This document shows, one piece after another, positions 1 to 5,350 of a stretch of DNA of 5,350 bases (position 1 is the first letter of the stretch; each line of letters starts with the position of its first letter). Source of the stretch: Nitrospirota bacterium (GTDB taxonomy: Bacteria; Nitrospirota; UBA9217); the NCBI GenBank assembly GCA_017885365.1, contig JAFNGD010000358.1, positions 1 through 5,350 of the forward strand, written 5' to 3'. The notes under the pieces are model-generated. The model was not told the DNA's origin, searched no databases, and saw only the letters and a list, made by a program, of their open reading frames with translations. The translations under genes were made by a program, and so were the position numbers.

Positions 1-1
1 G

Positions 2-613
2 GGAGTGCTGAAGCTGACCGAGGACTGGAAGTATGACGCCGTATCGATCGGCTACCCTGGACGGGTCCGAGACAACCGGCCGGCTTCGGAACCGGTCAAC
101 CTTGGACGCGGTTGGGTCAAGTTCGACTATGAGGCCGCATTCGGCCGTCCCGTCAAAGTTATGAACGATGCTGCCATGCAGGCTTTGGGAAGCTACCAGG
201 GAGGGACGATGCTGTTCCTTGGGCTGGGGACCGGACTCGGCACCGCGCTGGTTGCGGATGGCACGGTGGTGCCTATGGAGCTTGGACATCTTACCTACAA
301 GCAGGGAACCTACGAGGACTACCTGGGGCTCAAGGGGCTCGAGAAACTGGGTATCAGAAAATGGCGGGCTTTCGTCCGGGAGGTGGTCTCCCGTTTCATT
401 CCCGCTCTCGATCTCGACGACGTGGTCATCGGCGGAGGCAACGTCAACAAGCTGGACAAGCTGCCGCCCGGCTGCCGCGCCGGGGACAACGCCCTCGCGT
501 TCCGCGGTGGGTTACTCCTGTGGGAAGTGACCGGCGCAGGGAAGCGCGGTAAGGCAGTGTCAAGAACTGTGGGAACCGCGAAGGCGCGAAGAACGCGAAG
601 AAAATCAAAATGA
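2..613 (+). CDS. ROK-family sugar kinase (probable glucokinase), 5' end cut off by the window
   Basis: Probably phosphorylates glucose or a related sugar in the cytoplasm and so feeds the glycolytic genes downstream. The frame is open to the left edge. The GTG at 5-7 is unlikely to be the true start, because the N-terminal phosphate-binding motif (DxGGTxxK type) of ROK kinases is missing and must lie upstream. Visible ROK features, counting the GTG codon as 1, are a YPG segment near 17-19, the Asn-Asp pair at 54-55 (the Asp is the expected catalytic base), the glycine-rich GLGTGLGTAL at 73-82, ELGH at 92-95 and IGGGN at 142-146. The cysteine zinc motif of many ROK proteins is absent. The family-like sequence ends at LLLWE (about residue 174). 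The last 28 residues are a basic tail partly encoded by an intergenic repeat. A polyphosphate-using glucokinase is an alternative, since the ELGH region resembles that group. Substrate and phosphoryl donor are inferred. Confidence 0.8.
   Translation, partial: GVLKLTEDWKYDAVSIGYPGRVRDNRPASEPVNLGRGWVKFDYEAAFGRPVKVMNDAAMQALGSYQGGTMLFLGLGTGLGTALVADGTVVPMELGHLTYKQGTYEDYLGLKGLEKLGIRKWRAFVREVVSRFIPALDLDDVVIGGGNVNKLDKLPPGCRAGDNALAFRGGLLLWEVTGAGKRGKAVSRTVGTAKARRTRRKSK
577..600. repeat. Short tandem-like repeat, three CGCGAAG units
   Basis: CGCGAAG occurs at 577-583, 585-591 and 594-600, with one- and two-base spacers. It is followed by an A-rich stretch. It resembles the GCGAAG-type intergenic repeats I recall from several Nitrospirota and deltaproteobacterial genomes. 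Here it lies inside the reading frame of the ROK kinase and encodes part of the Arg/Lys-rich tail, which suggests the frame has run past its native end. Confidence 0.6.
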
Positions 614-633
614 AACCCAAAAAAGGCATTTGA

Positions 634-671
634 CACGGATCAAGTCGGATAAGAAACGGATAAATGTGGAT
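634..671. repeat. CGGATAA-rich dispersed intergenic repeat, copy 1
   Basis: The order is CACGGAT, five bases, CGGATAAGAA, one base, CGGATAAA, then a GGAT about three bases on. The same order occurs at 4070-4108. Over the first 31 aligned bases I count 27 identities. The element sits between the ROK kinase and pfk, within a 105-base gene gap (614-718) that otherwise shows only A/T-rich sequence and the pfk ribosome binding site. Confidence 0.65.
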
Positions 672-707
672 TTTTTATTCATGTTCCTACATCTCGTTTT
701 CGTAGTC

Positions 708-713
708 AGGAGG
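708..713 (+). promoter_or_regulatory. Ribosome binding site of pfkA
   Basis: A full AGGAGG lies five bases before the ATG at 719. Another ATG at 715-717, in a different frame, is too close to the Shine-Dalgarno to be used, so this site decides the start. Confidence 0.75.
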
Positions 714-718
714 CATGT

Positions 719-2008
719 ATGCCCGACAGTGATCTCGATTTTACGATACCGCGGCTTGGCGAGTGCCGCATTCCGTCGCCGATGTCCGGCGTCCGCTTCA
801 CCGGAGACGACGAGCGCGTGCTCTATCACGCCCAGCTTGGGGATATGAAGGCATGGATTGAGAAGTGTGCCGATCCTCCGTCCATGGAGGCTGCGGGGCC
901 GCGGGAAAAGATCTTTTTCGACCCGTCGAACCTCGCCTGCGGGATCGTGACCTGCGGCGGGCTCTGCCCCGGCCTCAATGACGTGATACGCTCGATCGTC
1001 CTGAGCCTGTACCATCACTACGGCGTGAAGAAGGTCTATGGATTCCGCTACGGCTATGAGGGCCTCGTGCGCCGGTACGGGCATACGCCGCTCGAACTGA
1101 CCCCTCCCGCGGTCAACCGGATCCACGAGATGGGCGGCTCGGTCCTGGGCACCTCCCGGGGGCCCCAGGACCCGGCGGAGATGGTCAAGACCCTGGTGGA
1201 CCTCAAGGTCGGCATCCTCTTTGCCATCGGCGGGGACGGGACGCTGAAGGGCGCGCAGAAGATCGGCGATGAAGCCGTGAGGCAGGGGATGGCGCTCAGT
1301 GTCATCGGCATCCCGAAGACGATCGACAACGACGTCTCTTTCGTGCAGGCGACCTTCGGTTTCGAGACCGCGGTCACCGAGGCGAGGCGTGCGACCTATG
1401 CCGCCAATGCCGAAACCGATGCCGCGCGCAACGGCATCGGGCTGGTGAAGCTTATGGGCCGCGATTCGGGATTCATCGCGGCCTTCTCGGTCCTGGTCAA
1501 CAGCCAGGTGAACTTCTGCCTCGTTCCCGAGGTGCCGTTCACCCTTGAGCGGTTTCTCGCCGAGCTGCAGCAGCGGCTGGACCGGAGTGGCCGTGCAGTG
1601 ATCGTCGTGGCGGAAGGAGCGGGCCAGGACCTCATGGAAAAAACAGCGGAACGCGACGCTTCCGGGAACGTCAAGTACGGCGATGTCGGAATTTTCCTGC
1701 GGGACGCCATCAAGGACCACTTCAAACGGGCCGGCAGGGAGATCAGCCTCAAGTACATTGATCCCAGCTACATGATCAGGAGTGTCCCGGCGAACCCCCA
1801 TGACTCGGCCTTCTGTCTGCTTCTCGGGCAGAGCGCAGTGCATGCAGGCATGGGCGGTAGGACGAACATGGTCGTCAGTTTTTGGAACCACCAGTACACC
1901 CATGTGCCCATCTCCCTCGCCGCATCGAAACGAAAGAAGATCGATCCCGAGGGCGCGCTCTGGAGCAACGTGCTCGCATCGACCGGACAGCCGCGGGACA
2001 TGCGGTGA
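719..2008 (+). CDS. pfkA: 6-phosphofructokinase, long form (plant/trypanosome-like)
   Basis: Phosphorylates fructose 6-phosphate to fructose 1,6-bisphosphate, the committed step of glycolysis, in the cytoplasm. At 429 residues it exceeds the roughly 320-residue E. coli PfkA, mainly through a 70-residue N-terminal extension. Motifs in order are TCGGLCPGLN at 78-87 (nucleotide/phosphate loop), GGDGT at 171-175, PKTIDND at 199-205 with Asp203 as the expected catalytic base, MGRDSG at 246-251 (sugar phosphate binding), PEVPF at 270-274 and YIDPSYMIRS at 346-355. The Gly after the GGD aspartate (E. coli Gly104 position) argues for ATP, while Lys200 (E. coli Gly124 position) is usual in PPi enzymes. 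The Gly plus Lys combination is that of the ATP-dependent plant and trypanosome enzymes, so ATP is the better guess. PPi use cannot be excluded from sequence. A strong AGGAGG supports the start. The neighbours are other glycolytic genes. Confidence 0.93.
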   Translation: MPDSDLDFTIPRLGECRIPSPMSGVRFTGDDERVLYHAQLGDMKAWIEKCADPPSMEAAGPREKIFFDPSNLACGIVTCGGLCPGLNDVIRSIVLSLYHHYGVKKVYGFRYGYEGLVRRYGHTPLELTPPAVNRIHEMGGSVLGTSRGPQDPAEMVKTLVDLKVGILFAIGGDGTLKGAQKIGDEAVRQGMALSVIGIPKTIDNDVSFVQATFGFETAVTEARRATYAANAETDAARNGIGLVKLMGRDSGFIAAFSVLVNSQVNFCLVPEVPFTLERFLAELQQRLDRSGRAVIVVAEGAGQDLMEKTAERDASGNVKYGDVGIFLRDAIKDHFKRAGREISLKYIDPSYMIRSVPANPHDSAFCLLLGQSAVHAGMGGRTNMVVSFWNHQYTHVPISLAASKRKKIDPEGALWSNVLASTGQPRDMR

Positions 2009-2028
2009 GATACAAAGGCGGTGTGTGA

Positions 2029-3121
<1,093 letters not shown>

Positions 3122-3165
3122 GGGCAAGTCGAGGACTTCTTTAGAGGAGGAAGAGGGACAGCGCC

Positions 3166-3909
3166 ATGAAGAAACTGGTATTGCTTCGCCACGGCGAGAG
3201 CACGTGGAACAAGGAGAACCGGTTCACCGGATGGACCGATGTCGGGCTTACAGAAAAGGGAAGGGAAGAGGCCGTTCAGGCCGGCAGGCTTCTCGCAAAG
3301 GAAGGATTCGTTTTCGATGTGGCCTTCACCTCGGTGCTCAAGCGCGCGATCAAGACGCTCTGGATCGCGCTTGAGGAAATGGACCTGATGTGGATCCCGG
3401 TCCATAACCACTGGCGTCTGAATGAGCGACATTACGGCGCACTGCAGGGACTGAACAAGGCGGAGACGGCGGAAAAGCACGGGATGGATCAGGTCAAGAT
3501 CTGGCGGAGGAGCTATGACATCCCGCCGCCCGCGCTCACAAAGGACGATGACCGCTATCCCGGAAAGGACCCTCGTTATGCGAACCTGAGGTCCGAGGAG
3601 ATTCCCCTGACGGAATCGCTCAAGGACACGGTAGCGCGCTTCCTGCCGTACTGGCAAGAGACCATCGCGCCGGTGGTGCGGTCCGGGCAGCGTGTGATCA
3701 TCTCTGCCCACGGCAACAGCATCCGTGCGCTGGTCAAGTATCTCGACAATGTGCCCGAGGCGGAGATCGTCGGGTTGAACATCCCGACCGGCATACCCCT
3801 GGTCTACGAACTGAAGGACGACCTGAAACCGATCCGGAGCTATTATCTCGGCGATCCCGAGGCGGCAAAAAAGGCGGCGCAGGCCGTCGCGGACCAGTTG
3901 AAGAAGTGA
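3166..3909 (+). CDS. gpmA: 2,3-bisphosphoglycerate-dependent phosphoglycerate mutase
   Basis: Interconverts 3- and 2-phosphoglycerate in lower glycolysis and gluconeogenesis, through a phosphohistidine primed by 2,3-bisphosphoglycerate. The 247 residues match the dPGM family. Visible residues are LRHGEST at 7-13 with the phosphorylated His9, [12 protein letters not shown] at 18-29, Arg60 in the KRAIKT segment, LNERHYG at 85-91 with Glu87 as the expected acid/base, RRSYDIPPP at 114-122, and [10 protein letters not shown] at 180-189 with His182. All catalytic residues of the family are present. The start is supported by GAGGG at 3153-3157, eight bases upstream; a second AGGAGG at 3145-3150 is probably too far. 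It is the last gene of the glycolytic block. The Lys/Ala-rich C-terminal tail is ordinary for this family. Confidence 0.95.
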   Translation: MKKLVLLRHGESTWNKENRFTGWTDVGLTEKGREEAVQAGRLLAKEGFVFDVAFTSVLKRAIKTLWIALEEMDLMWIPVHNHWRLNERHYGALQGLNKAETAEKHGMDQVKIWRRSYDIPPPALTKDDDRYPGKDPRYANLRSEEIPLTESLKDTVARFLPYWQETIAPVVRSGQRVIISAHGNSIRALVKYLDNVPEAEIVGLNIPTGIPLVYELKDDLKPIRSYYLGDPEAAKKAAQAVADQLKK

Positions 3910-3932
3910 CGAAGAAGCGATTCAGCTTGATT

Positions 3933-4029
3933 CGTCATCCCCGTGAAAACGGGGATCCAGAATTACTTGAGTCCCTGGATTCCCGCCGGAGCTTGCCCCA
4001 GCATGATTAAAGCAGGGGCGGGAATGACG
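3933..4029. repeat. Cruciform-type palindromic intergenic repeat (REP/MITE-like)
   Basis: The outer ends are inverted: CGTCAT at 3933-3938 and ATGACG at 4024-4029. Inside are a perfect 8-bp hairpin with a GAAA loop (3937-3944 with 3949-3956), an inverted ATCCAG/CTGGAT pair (3955-3960 with 3975-3980), and a longer stem ATTCCCGCC with GGCGGGAAT (3979-3987 with 4017-4025). GCCCCAGC at 3995-4002 can alternatively pair with GCAGGGGC at 4012-4019 around one A-A mismatch. This is the layout of the widespread 'GTCATTCCCGCG...CGGGAATGAC' class of bacterial intergenic repeats. It starts 23 bases after the gpmA stop and could also stop transcription or protect the transcript 3' end, but it has no T run. 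Confidence 0.75.
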
Positions 4030-4057
4030 CACAGGGCGTAAGAACTTACTTTTTCAT

Positions 4058-4108
4058 CACGGATCCGGACACGGATGAATGCGGATAAGAACCGGATAAA
4101 GTGCGGAT
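4058..4108. repeat. CGGATAA-rich dispersed intergenic repeat, copy 2
   Basis: CACGGAT occurs at 4058-4064 and again at 4070-4076. The second is followed by five bases, CGGATAAGAA (4082-4091), one base, CGGATAAA (4093-4100) and a further CGGAT (4104-4108). The part from 4070 matches the element at 634-671 in the same orientation, with one base more before the last GGAT. ATCCG/CGGAT (4063-4067 with 4072-4076) can form a small hairpin. The two copies bracket the pfkA-ldh-gpmA block. Confidence 0.65.
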
Positions 4109-4133
4109 CAATCGCAGGAACACATAAACAATG

Positions 4134-4151
4134 TTCACGACGTATCGTGAA
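4134..4151. promoter_or_regulatory. Perfect 18-bp dyad, candidate operator
   Basis: TTCACGA (4134-4140) and its exact reverse complement TCGTGAA (4145-4151) flank CGTA. The 7+4+7 layout would suit a dimeric transcription regulator or a short hairpin. It lies about 180 bases before the ferredoxin start, in the only plausible promoter region for the downstream pair. No regulator gene is in the window, so the role is a guess. Confidence 0.35.
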
Positions 4152-4166
4152 TCCAGGAGTGAGCGC

Positions 4167-4189
4167 ATTCCCCGCAGCTTGCTGCGGGG
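4167..4189. repeat. Hairpin repeat A (GCAGCTTGCTGC core)
   Basis: Nine paired bases on each side of TT: CCCCGCAGC (4170-4178) with GCTGCGGGG (4181-4189), preceded by ATT. It shares ATTCCC and the 12-base core with the hairpin at 4229-4268, differing at one pair of complementary positions. No T run follows, so it is unlikely to be a canonical terminator. Confidence 0.6.
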
Positions 4190-4228
4190 TTAGCGAGCGA
4201 TTAGAATAATATTACTACCTTGAGGATC

Positions 4229-4268
4229 GAAGATTCCCTGCAGCTTGCTGCAGGGAGCTTCAATCTTC
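4229..4268. repeat. Hairpin repeat B (GCAGCTTGCTGC core) with outer stem
   Basis: TCCCTGCAGC (4235-4244) pairs with GCTGCAGGGA (4247-4256) around TT. An outer stem, GAAGATT (4229-4235) with AATCTTC (4262-4268), encloses it with a small one-sided bulge (the two stems compete for one T). It shares its core and left flank with hairpin A. It ends about 60 bases before the ferredoxin start, so it could lie in the 5' untranslated region of that transcript. Confidence 0.6.
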
Positions 4269-4278
4269 ATAGATTTCT

Positions 4279-4296
4279 TCAGTGTCATCAGTGTCA
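4279..4296. repeat. 9-bp tandem duplication TCAGTGTCA
   Basis: TCAGTGTCA occurs at 4279-4287 and immediately again at 4288-4296. It is a short direct repeat just upstream of the ferredoxin gene. Function is unknown. It may be part of another dispersed intergenic repeat. Confidence 0.5.
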
Positions 4297-4317
4297 AAGA
4301 ATGTTGCTCCCGGTCGA

Positions 4318-4323
4318 AAGGAG
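4318..4323 (+). promoter_or_regulatory. Ribosome binding site of the polyferredoxin gene
   Basis: AAGGAG lies six bases before the ATG at 4330. It decides the start in favour of 4330 over the in-frame ATG at 4282, which has no Shine-Dalgarno and overlaps the 9-bp tandem repeat. Confidence 0.8.
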
Positions 4324-4329
4324 CCTGCC

Positions 4330-4764
4330 ATGAAGATCCTGACCACACCTCGCATGGAACGCTGCATCGGCTGCCACTCGTGCTCCCTTGCCTGTGGCCG
4401 TATCGTGCACAAGCGGCTCTCCTGGGACACCGCCGGCATCCGCATCCGGTCGTCCGGTGGCCTGTCCACCGGGTTCGAGGCGCGCGTCTGCCTTGCCTGC
4501 GACCCGGCACCCTGCGCGGCAGCCTGTCCGACGGGGGCGTACACGCAGCGGAAGGGCGGAGGCGTGGTGGTCCGCAGGAACCTCTGCATCCGCTGCGGCG
4601 AGTGCGCTAAGGCCTGCCCCGTGGATGCCATCTATCTCGACCCATCGCAGGAACCCTTTGTCTGCATCCACTGCGGCCAATGCGTACCCTTCTGCCCGCA
4701 CGACTGCCTCGAGATGACCGAGGTTGCTGCACCAGAGCCTGCGCAGCAAGGAGGTGCGTCATGA
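4330..4764 (+). CDS. Polyferredoxin (four 4Fe-4S motifs), electron-transfer partner of the downstream AOR
   Basis: A 144-residue soluble iron-sulfur protein that probably carries electrons to or from the aldehyde oxidoreductase encoded immediately downstream. Sixteen cysteines form four groups: 12/15/18/22, 54/57/62/66, 86/89/92/96 and 112/115/118/122. The second has a CxxCxxxxC spacing. This is the layout of the DmsB/HycB-like and AorA-like polyferredoxins and could hold up to four 4Fe-4S clusters. A seventeenth cysteine at 126 lies outside the pattern. There is no signal peptide or membrane segment, so the protein is cytoplasmic. The stop TGA overlaps the ATG of the next gene (ATGA), indicating translational coupling. 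In Aromatoleum a similar subunit (AorA) forms a complex with the catalytic AorB and an FAD subunit. Whether an FAD subunit follows here is outside the window. A non-dedicated ferredoxin is the alternative, but the coupling argues against it. Confidence 0.88.
   Translation: MKILTTPRMERCIGCHSCSLACGRIVHKRLSWDTAGIRIRSSGGLSTGFEARVCLACDPAPCAAACPTGAYTQRKGGGVVVRRNLCIRCGECAKACPVDAIYLDPSQEPFVCIHCGQCVPFCPHDCLEMTEVAAPEPAQQGGAS
4748..4754 (+). promoter_or_regulatory. Ribosome binding site of the AOR gene, inside the ferredoxin gene
   Basis: AAGGAGG lies six bases before the ATG at 4761, within the last codons of the ferredoxin gene. It allows efficient coupled initiation at the ATGA overlap. Confidence 0.8.
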
Positions 4765-5350
4765 TCAGGGACAACTTCAGGGTCCTCACGGTCGACTTGG
4801 CGACGGGCCGCGGCAGCGTCGTGATGATAGAGGGCAGGGACAGCGTTGCCGGCGGCAGCGGGCTCGCGGCGCTTCTTTTTTCGAAGTACGGCCATGTTGA
4901 CAAGCCATGGAACGATCCCGGCCAGCCGCTCATCTTCGCCATCGGCCCTCTGACGGGATACTTTCCGCTCATGAGCAAGACGGTCTGCGCCTTCAAGTCG
5001 CCCTACCACGACCAGTACGCGGAAAGCCACGGCGGAGGCCGTTCTGCGCTCTCGCTCCGTTTCGCGGACCTGGACGCCCTTGTCATCACCGGCAGGGCGG
5101 CAAGGCCATCGTGCATCTCCATCGGATCGCGCCATCTCGAGGTGAAGGAGGTCCACTACCTCTGGGGAAGGGACCTCTACTCCACTGGCAAGATGCTGCG
5201 CAGCATGTTCAAGGGCGCGGGCCACCGGAGCATCCTGCGCATCGGGCCGGCAGGCGAGAACGGATCGGCCTTTGCCTGCATCAACGTTGACTCGTACCGC
5301 CACTTCGGCCGGCTCGGCGGGGGCACGGTGATGGGCAGCAAGAACCTCAA
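4761..5350 (+). CDS. aor: Aldehyde:ferredoxin oxidoreductase, N-terminal third (cut by window end)
   Basis: Tungsten- or molybdenum-pterin enzyme expected to oxidise aldehydes to carboxylic acids, or reduce acids in reverse, exchanging electrons with ferredoxin in the cytoplasm. The frame is open from the ATG to the right edge (196 complete codons) of a family usually near 600 residues. The visible part is the AOR N-terminal domain: an opening strand LTVDLATG at 9-16, AGGSGLAALLF at 30-40, GPLTG at 62-66, a glycine-rich ESHGGGRSAL at 88-97 where many family members have an NSGG-type loop, ALVITGRA at 106-113, IGPAGENGSAFACI at 161-174, and GRLGGGTVMGSKNL at 183-196, matching the pterin-binding GRGGxGxVMGSKN region. 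The cysteines that ligate the cluster lie downstream of the window. Start supported by AAGGAGG. Substrate cannot be told from this part. Some family members have other roles, such as the benzoyl-CoA reductase BamB subunit. Confidence 0.9.
   Translation, partial: MIRDNFRVLTVDLATGRGSVVMIEGRDSVAGGSGLAALLFSKYGHVDKPWNDPGQPLIFAIGPLTGYFPLMSKTVCAFKSPYHDQYAESHGGGRSALSLRFADLDALVITGRAARPSCISIGSRHLEVKEVHYLWGRDLYSTGKMLRSMFKGAGHRSILRIGPAGENGSAFACINVDSYRHFGRLGGGTVMGSKNL

Larger units (their letters stand above)
3910..4329. other. Gene-free, repeat-rich intergenic region
   Basis: About 420 bases between gpmA and the ferredoxin gene. I find no convincing coding sequence on either strand. The short open frames here have no ribosome binding site and cross the repeats. 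The region holds at least five distinct repeat or palindromic structures, listed separately. It separates the glycolytic block from the aldehyde oxidoreductase block and presumably contains the end of one transcript and the promoter of the next. Confidence 0.7.

Noticed and set aside
630..635. A perfect TTGACA as a -35 box for pfkA
   Set aside because: No reasonable -10 box lies 16-19 bases downstream. The GGATAA candidates are at spacings of 11 and 22. It overlaps the edge of a repeat.
2026..2028. The in-frame TGA before the pyruvate-kinase-like remnant as a selenocysteine codon
   Set aside because: No Cys-aligned position or SECIS-like hairpin is evident, and the sequence upstream in this frame overlaps pfkA without looking like pyruvate kinase.
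3937..3956. Rho-independent terminator after gpmA
   Set aside because: The hairpin is perfect but is followed by CCAGAATTAC, not a T run, and it is part of a larger dispersed palindromic repeat.
4179..4207. TTGCTG and TAGAAT with 17-base spacing as a promoter for the ferredoxin-AOR pair
   Set aside because: The spacing is ideal, but the -35 part lies inside hairpin A and matches consensus weakly. Not enough to list as a feature.
4134..4268. CRISPR array or riboswitch formed by the hairpins
   Set aside because: Only two related hairpins with unequal surroundings and no regular spacers, and no conserved riboswitch core that I recognise.
4282..4329. Upstream in-frame ATG at 4282 as the ferredoxin start
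   Set aside because: It has no Shine-Dalgarno and overlaps the tandem repeat. The ATG at 4330 has AAGGAG at six bases and begins right before the first cysteine motif.

Overview
The window is GC-rich, gene-dense bacterial DNA with all recognisable genes on the + strand. It falls into two metabolic blocks separated by about 420 bases of repeat-filled intergenic DNA. No rRNA, tRNA, CRISPR array, transposase or phage gene is visible. The gene repertoire (a long-form phosphofructokinase, an aldehyde:ferredoxin oxidoreductase with a polyferredoxin) and the style of the intergenic repeats suggest an anaerobic or facultative bacterium of the Nitrospirota or Desulfobacterota/Geobacter type. That placement is inference from gene content, not from a phylogenetic marker.

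Block 1 (about 1-3909) is a sugar-catabolism cluster. It starts with the 3' part of a ROK-family sugar kinase, probably a glucokinase, whose C-terminus appears to run on into an intergenic repeat. A 6-phosphofructokinase follows (719-2008). Next is a 47-codon start-less remnant (2029-2172) that looks like the very end of a pyruvate kinase, then an L-lactate dehydrogenase (2189-3121) and a 2,3-bisphosphoglycerate-dependent phosphoglycerate mutase (3166-3909). Together these would cover glucose phosphorylation, the committed step of glycolysis, a step of lower glycolysis and reoxidation of NADH on pyruvate. The lactate dehydrogenase keeps the Arg/His pair that binds fructose 1,6-bisphosphate in allosteric bacterial enzymes, so the product of the neighbouring PFK may activate it.

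The region 3910-4329 holds no gene. It contains a cruciform-type palindromic element, a second copy of a CGGATAA-rich repeat also found upstream of pfk, an 18-bp perfect dyad, two related hairpins that differ by a compensatory base-pair change, and a 9-bp tandem duplication.

Block 2 (4330 to the right edge) is a translationally coupled pair: a 144-residue polyferredoxin with sixteen cysteines in four cluster motifs, and the first third of an aldehyde:ferredoxin oxidoreductase (tungsten or molybdenum pyranopterin enzyme). The ferredoxin would carry electrons to or from the oxidoreductase. The window cuts both the first and the last gene.

I see no convincing new multi-gene system. The points most worth checking are the pyruvate kinase remnant, the stop-codon loss in the ROK kinase, and the covarying hairpin family.
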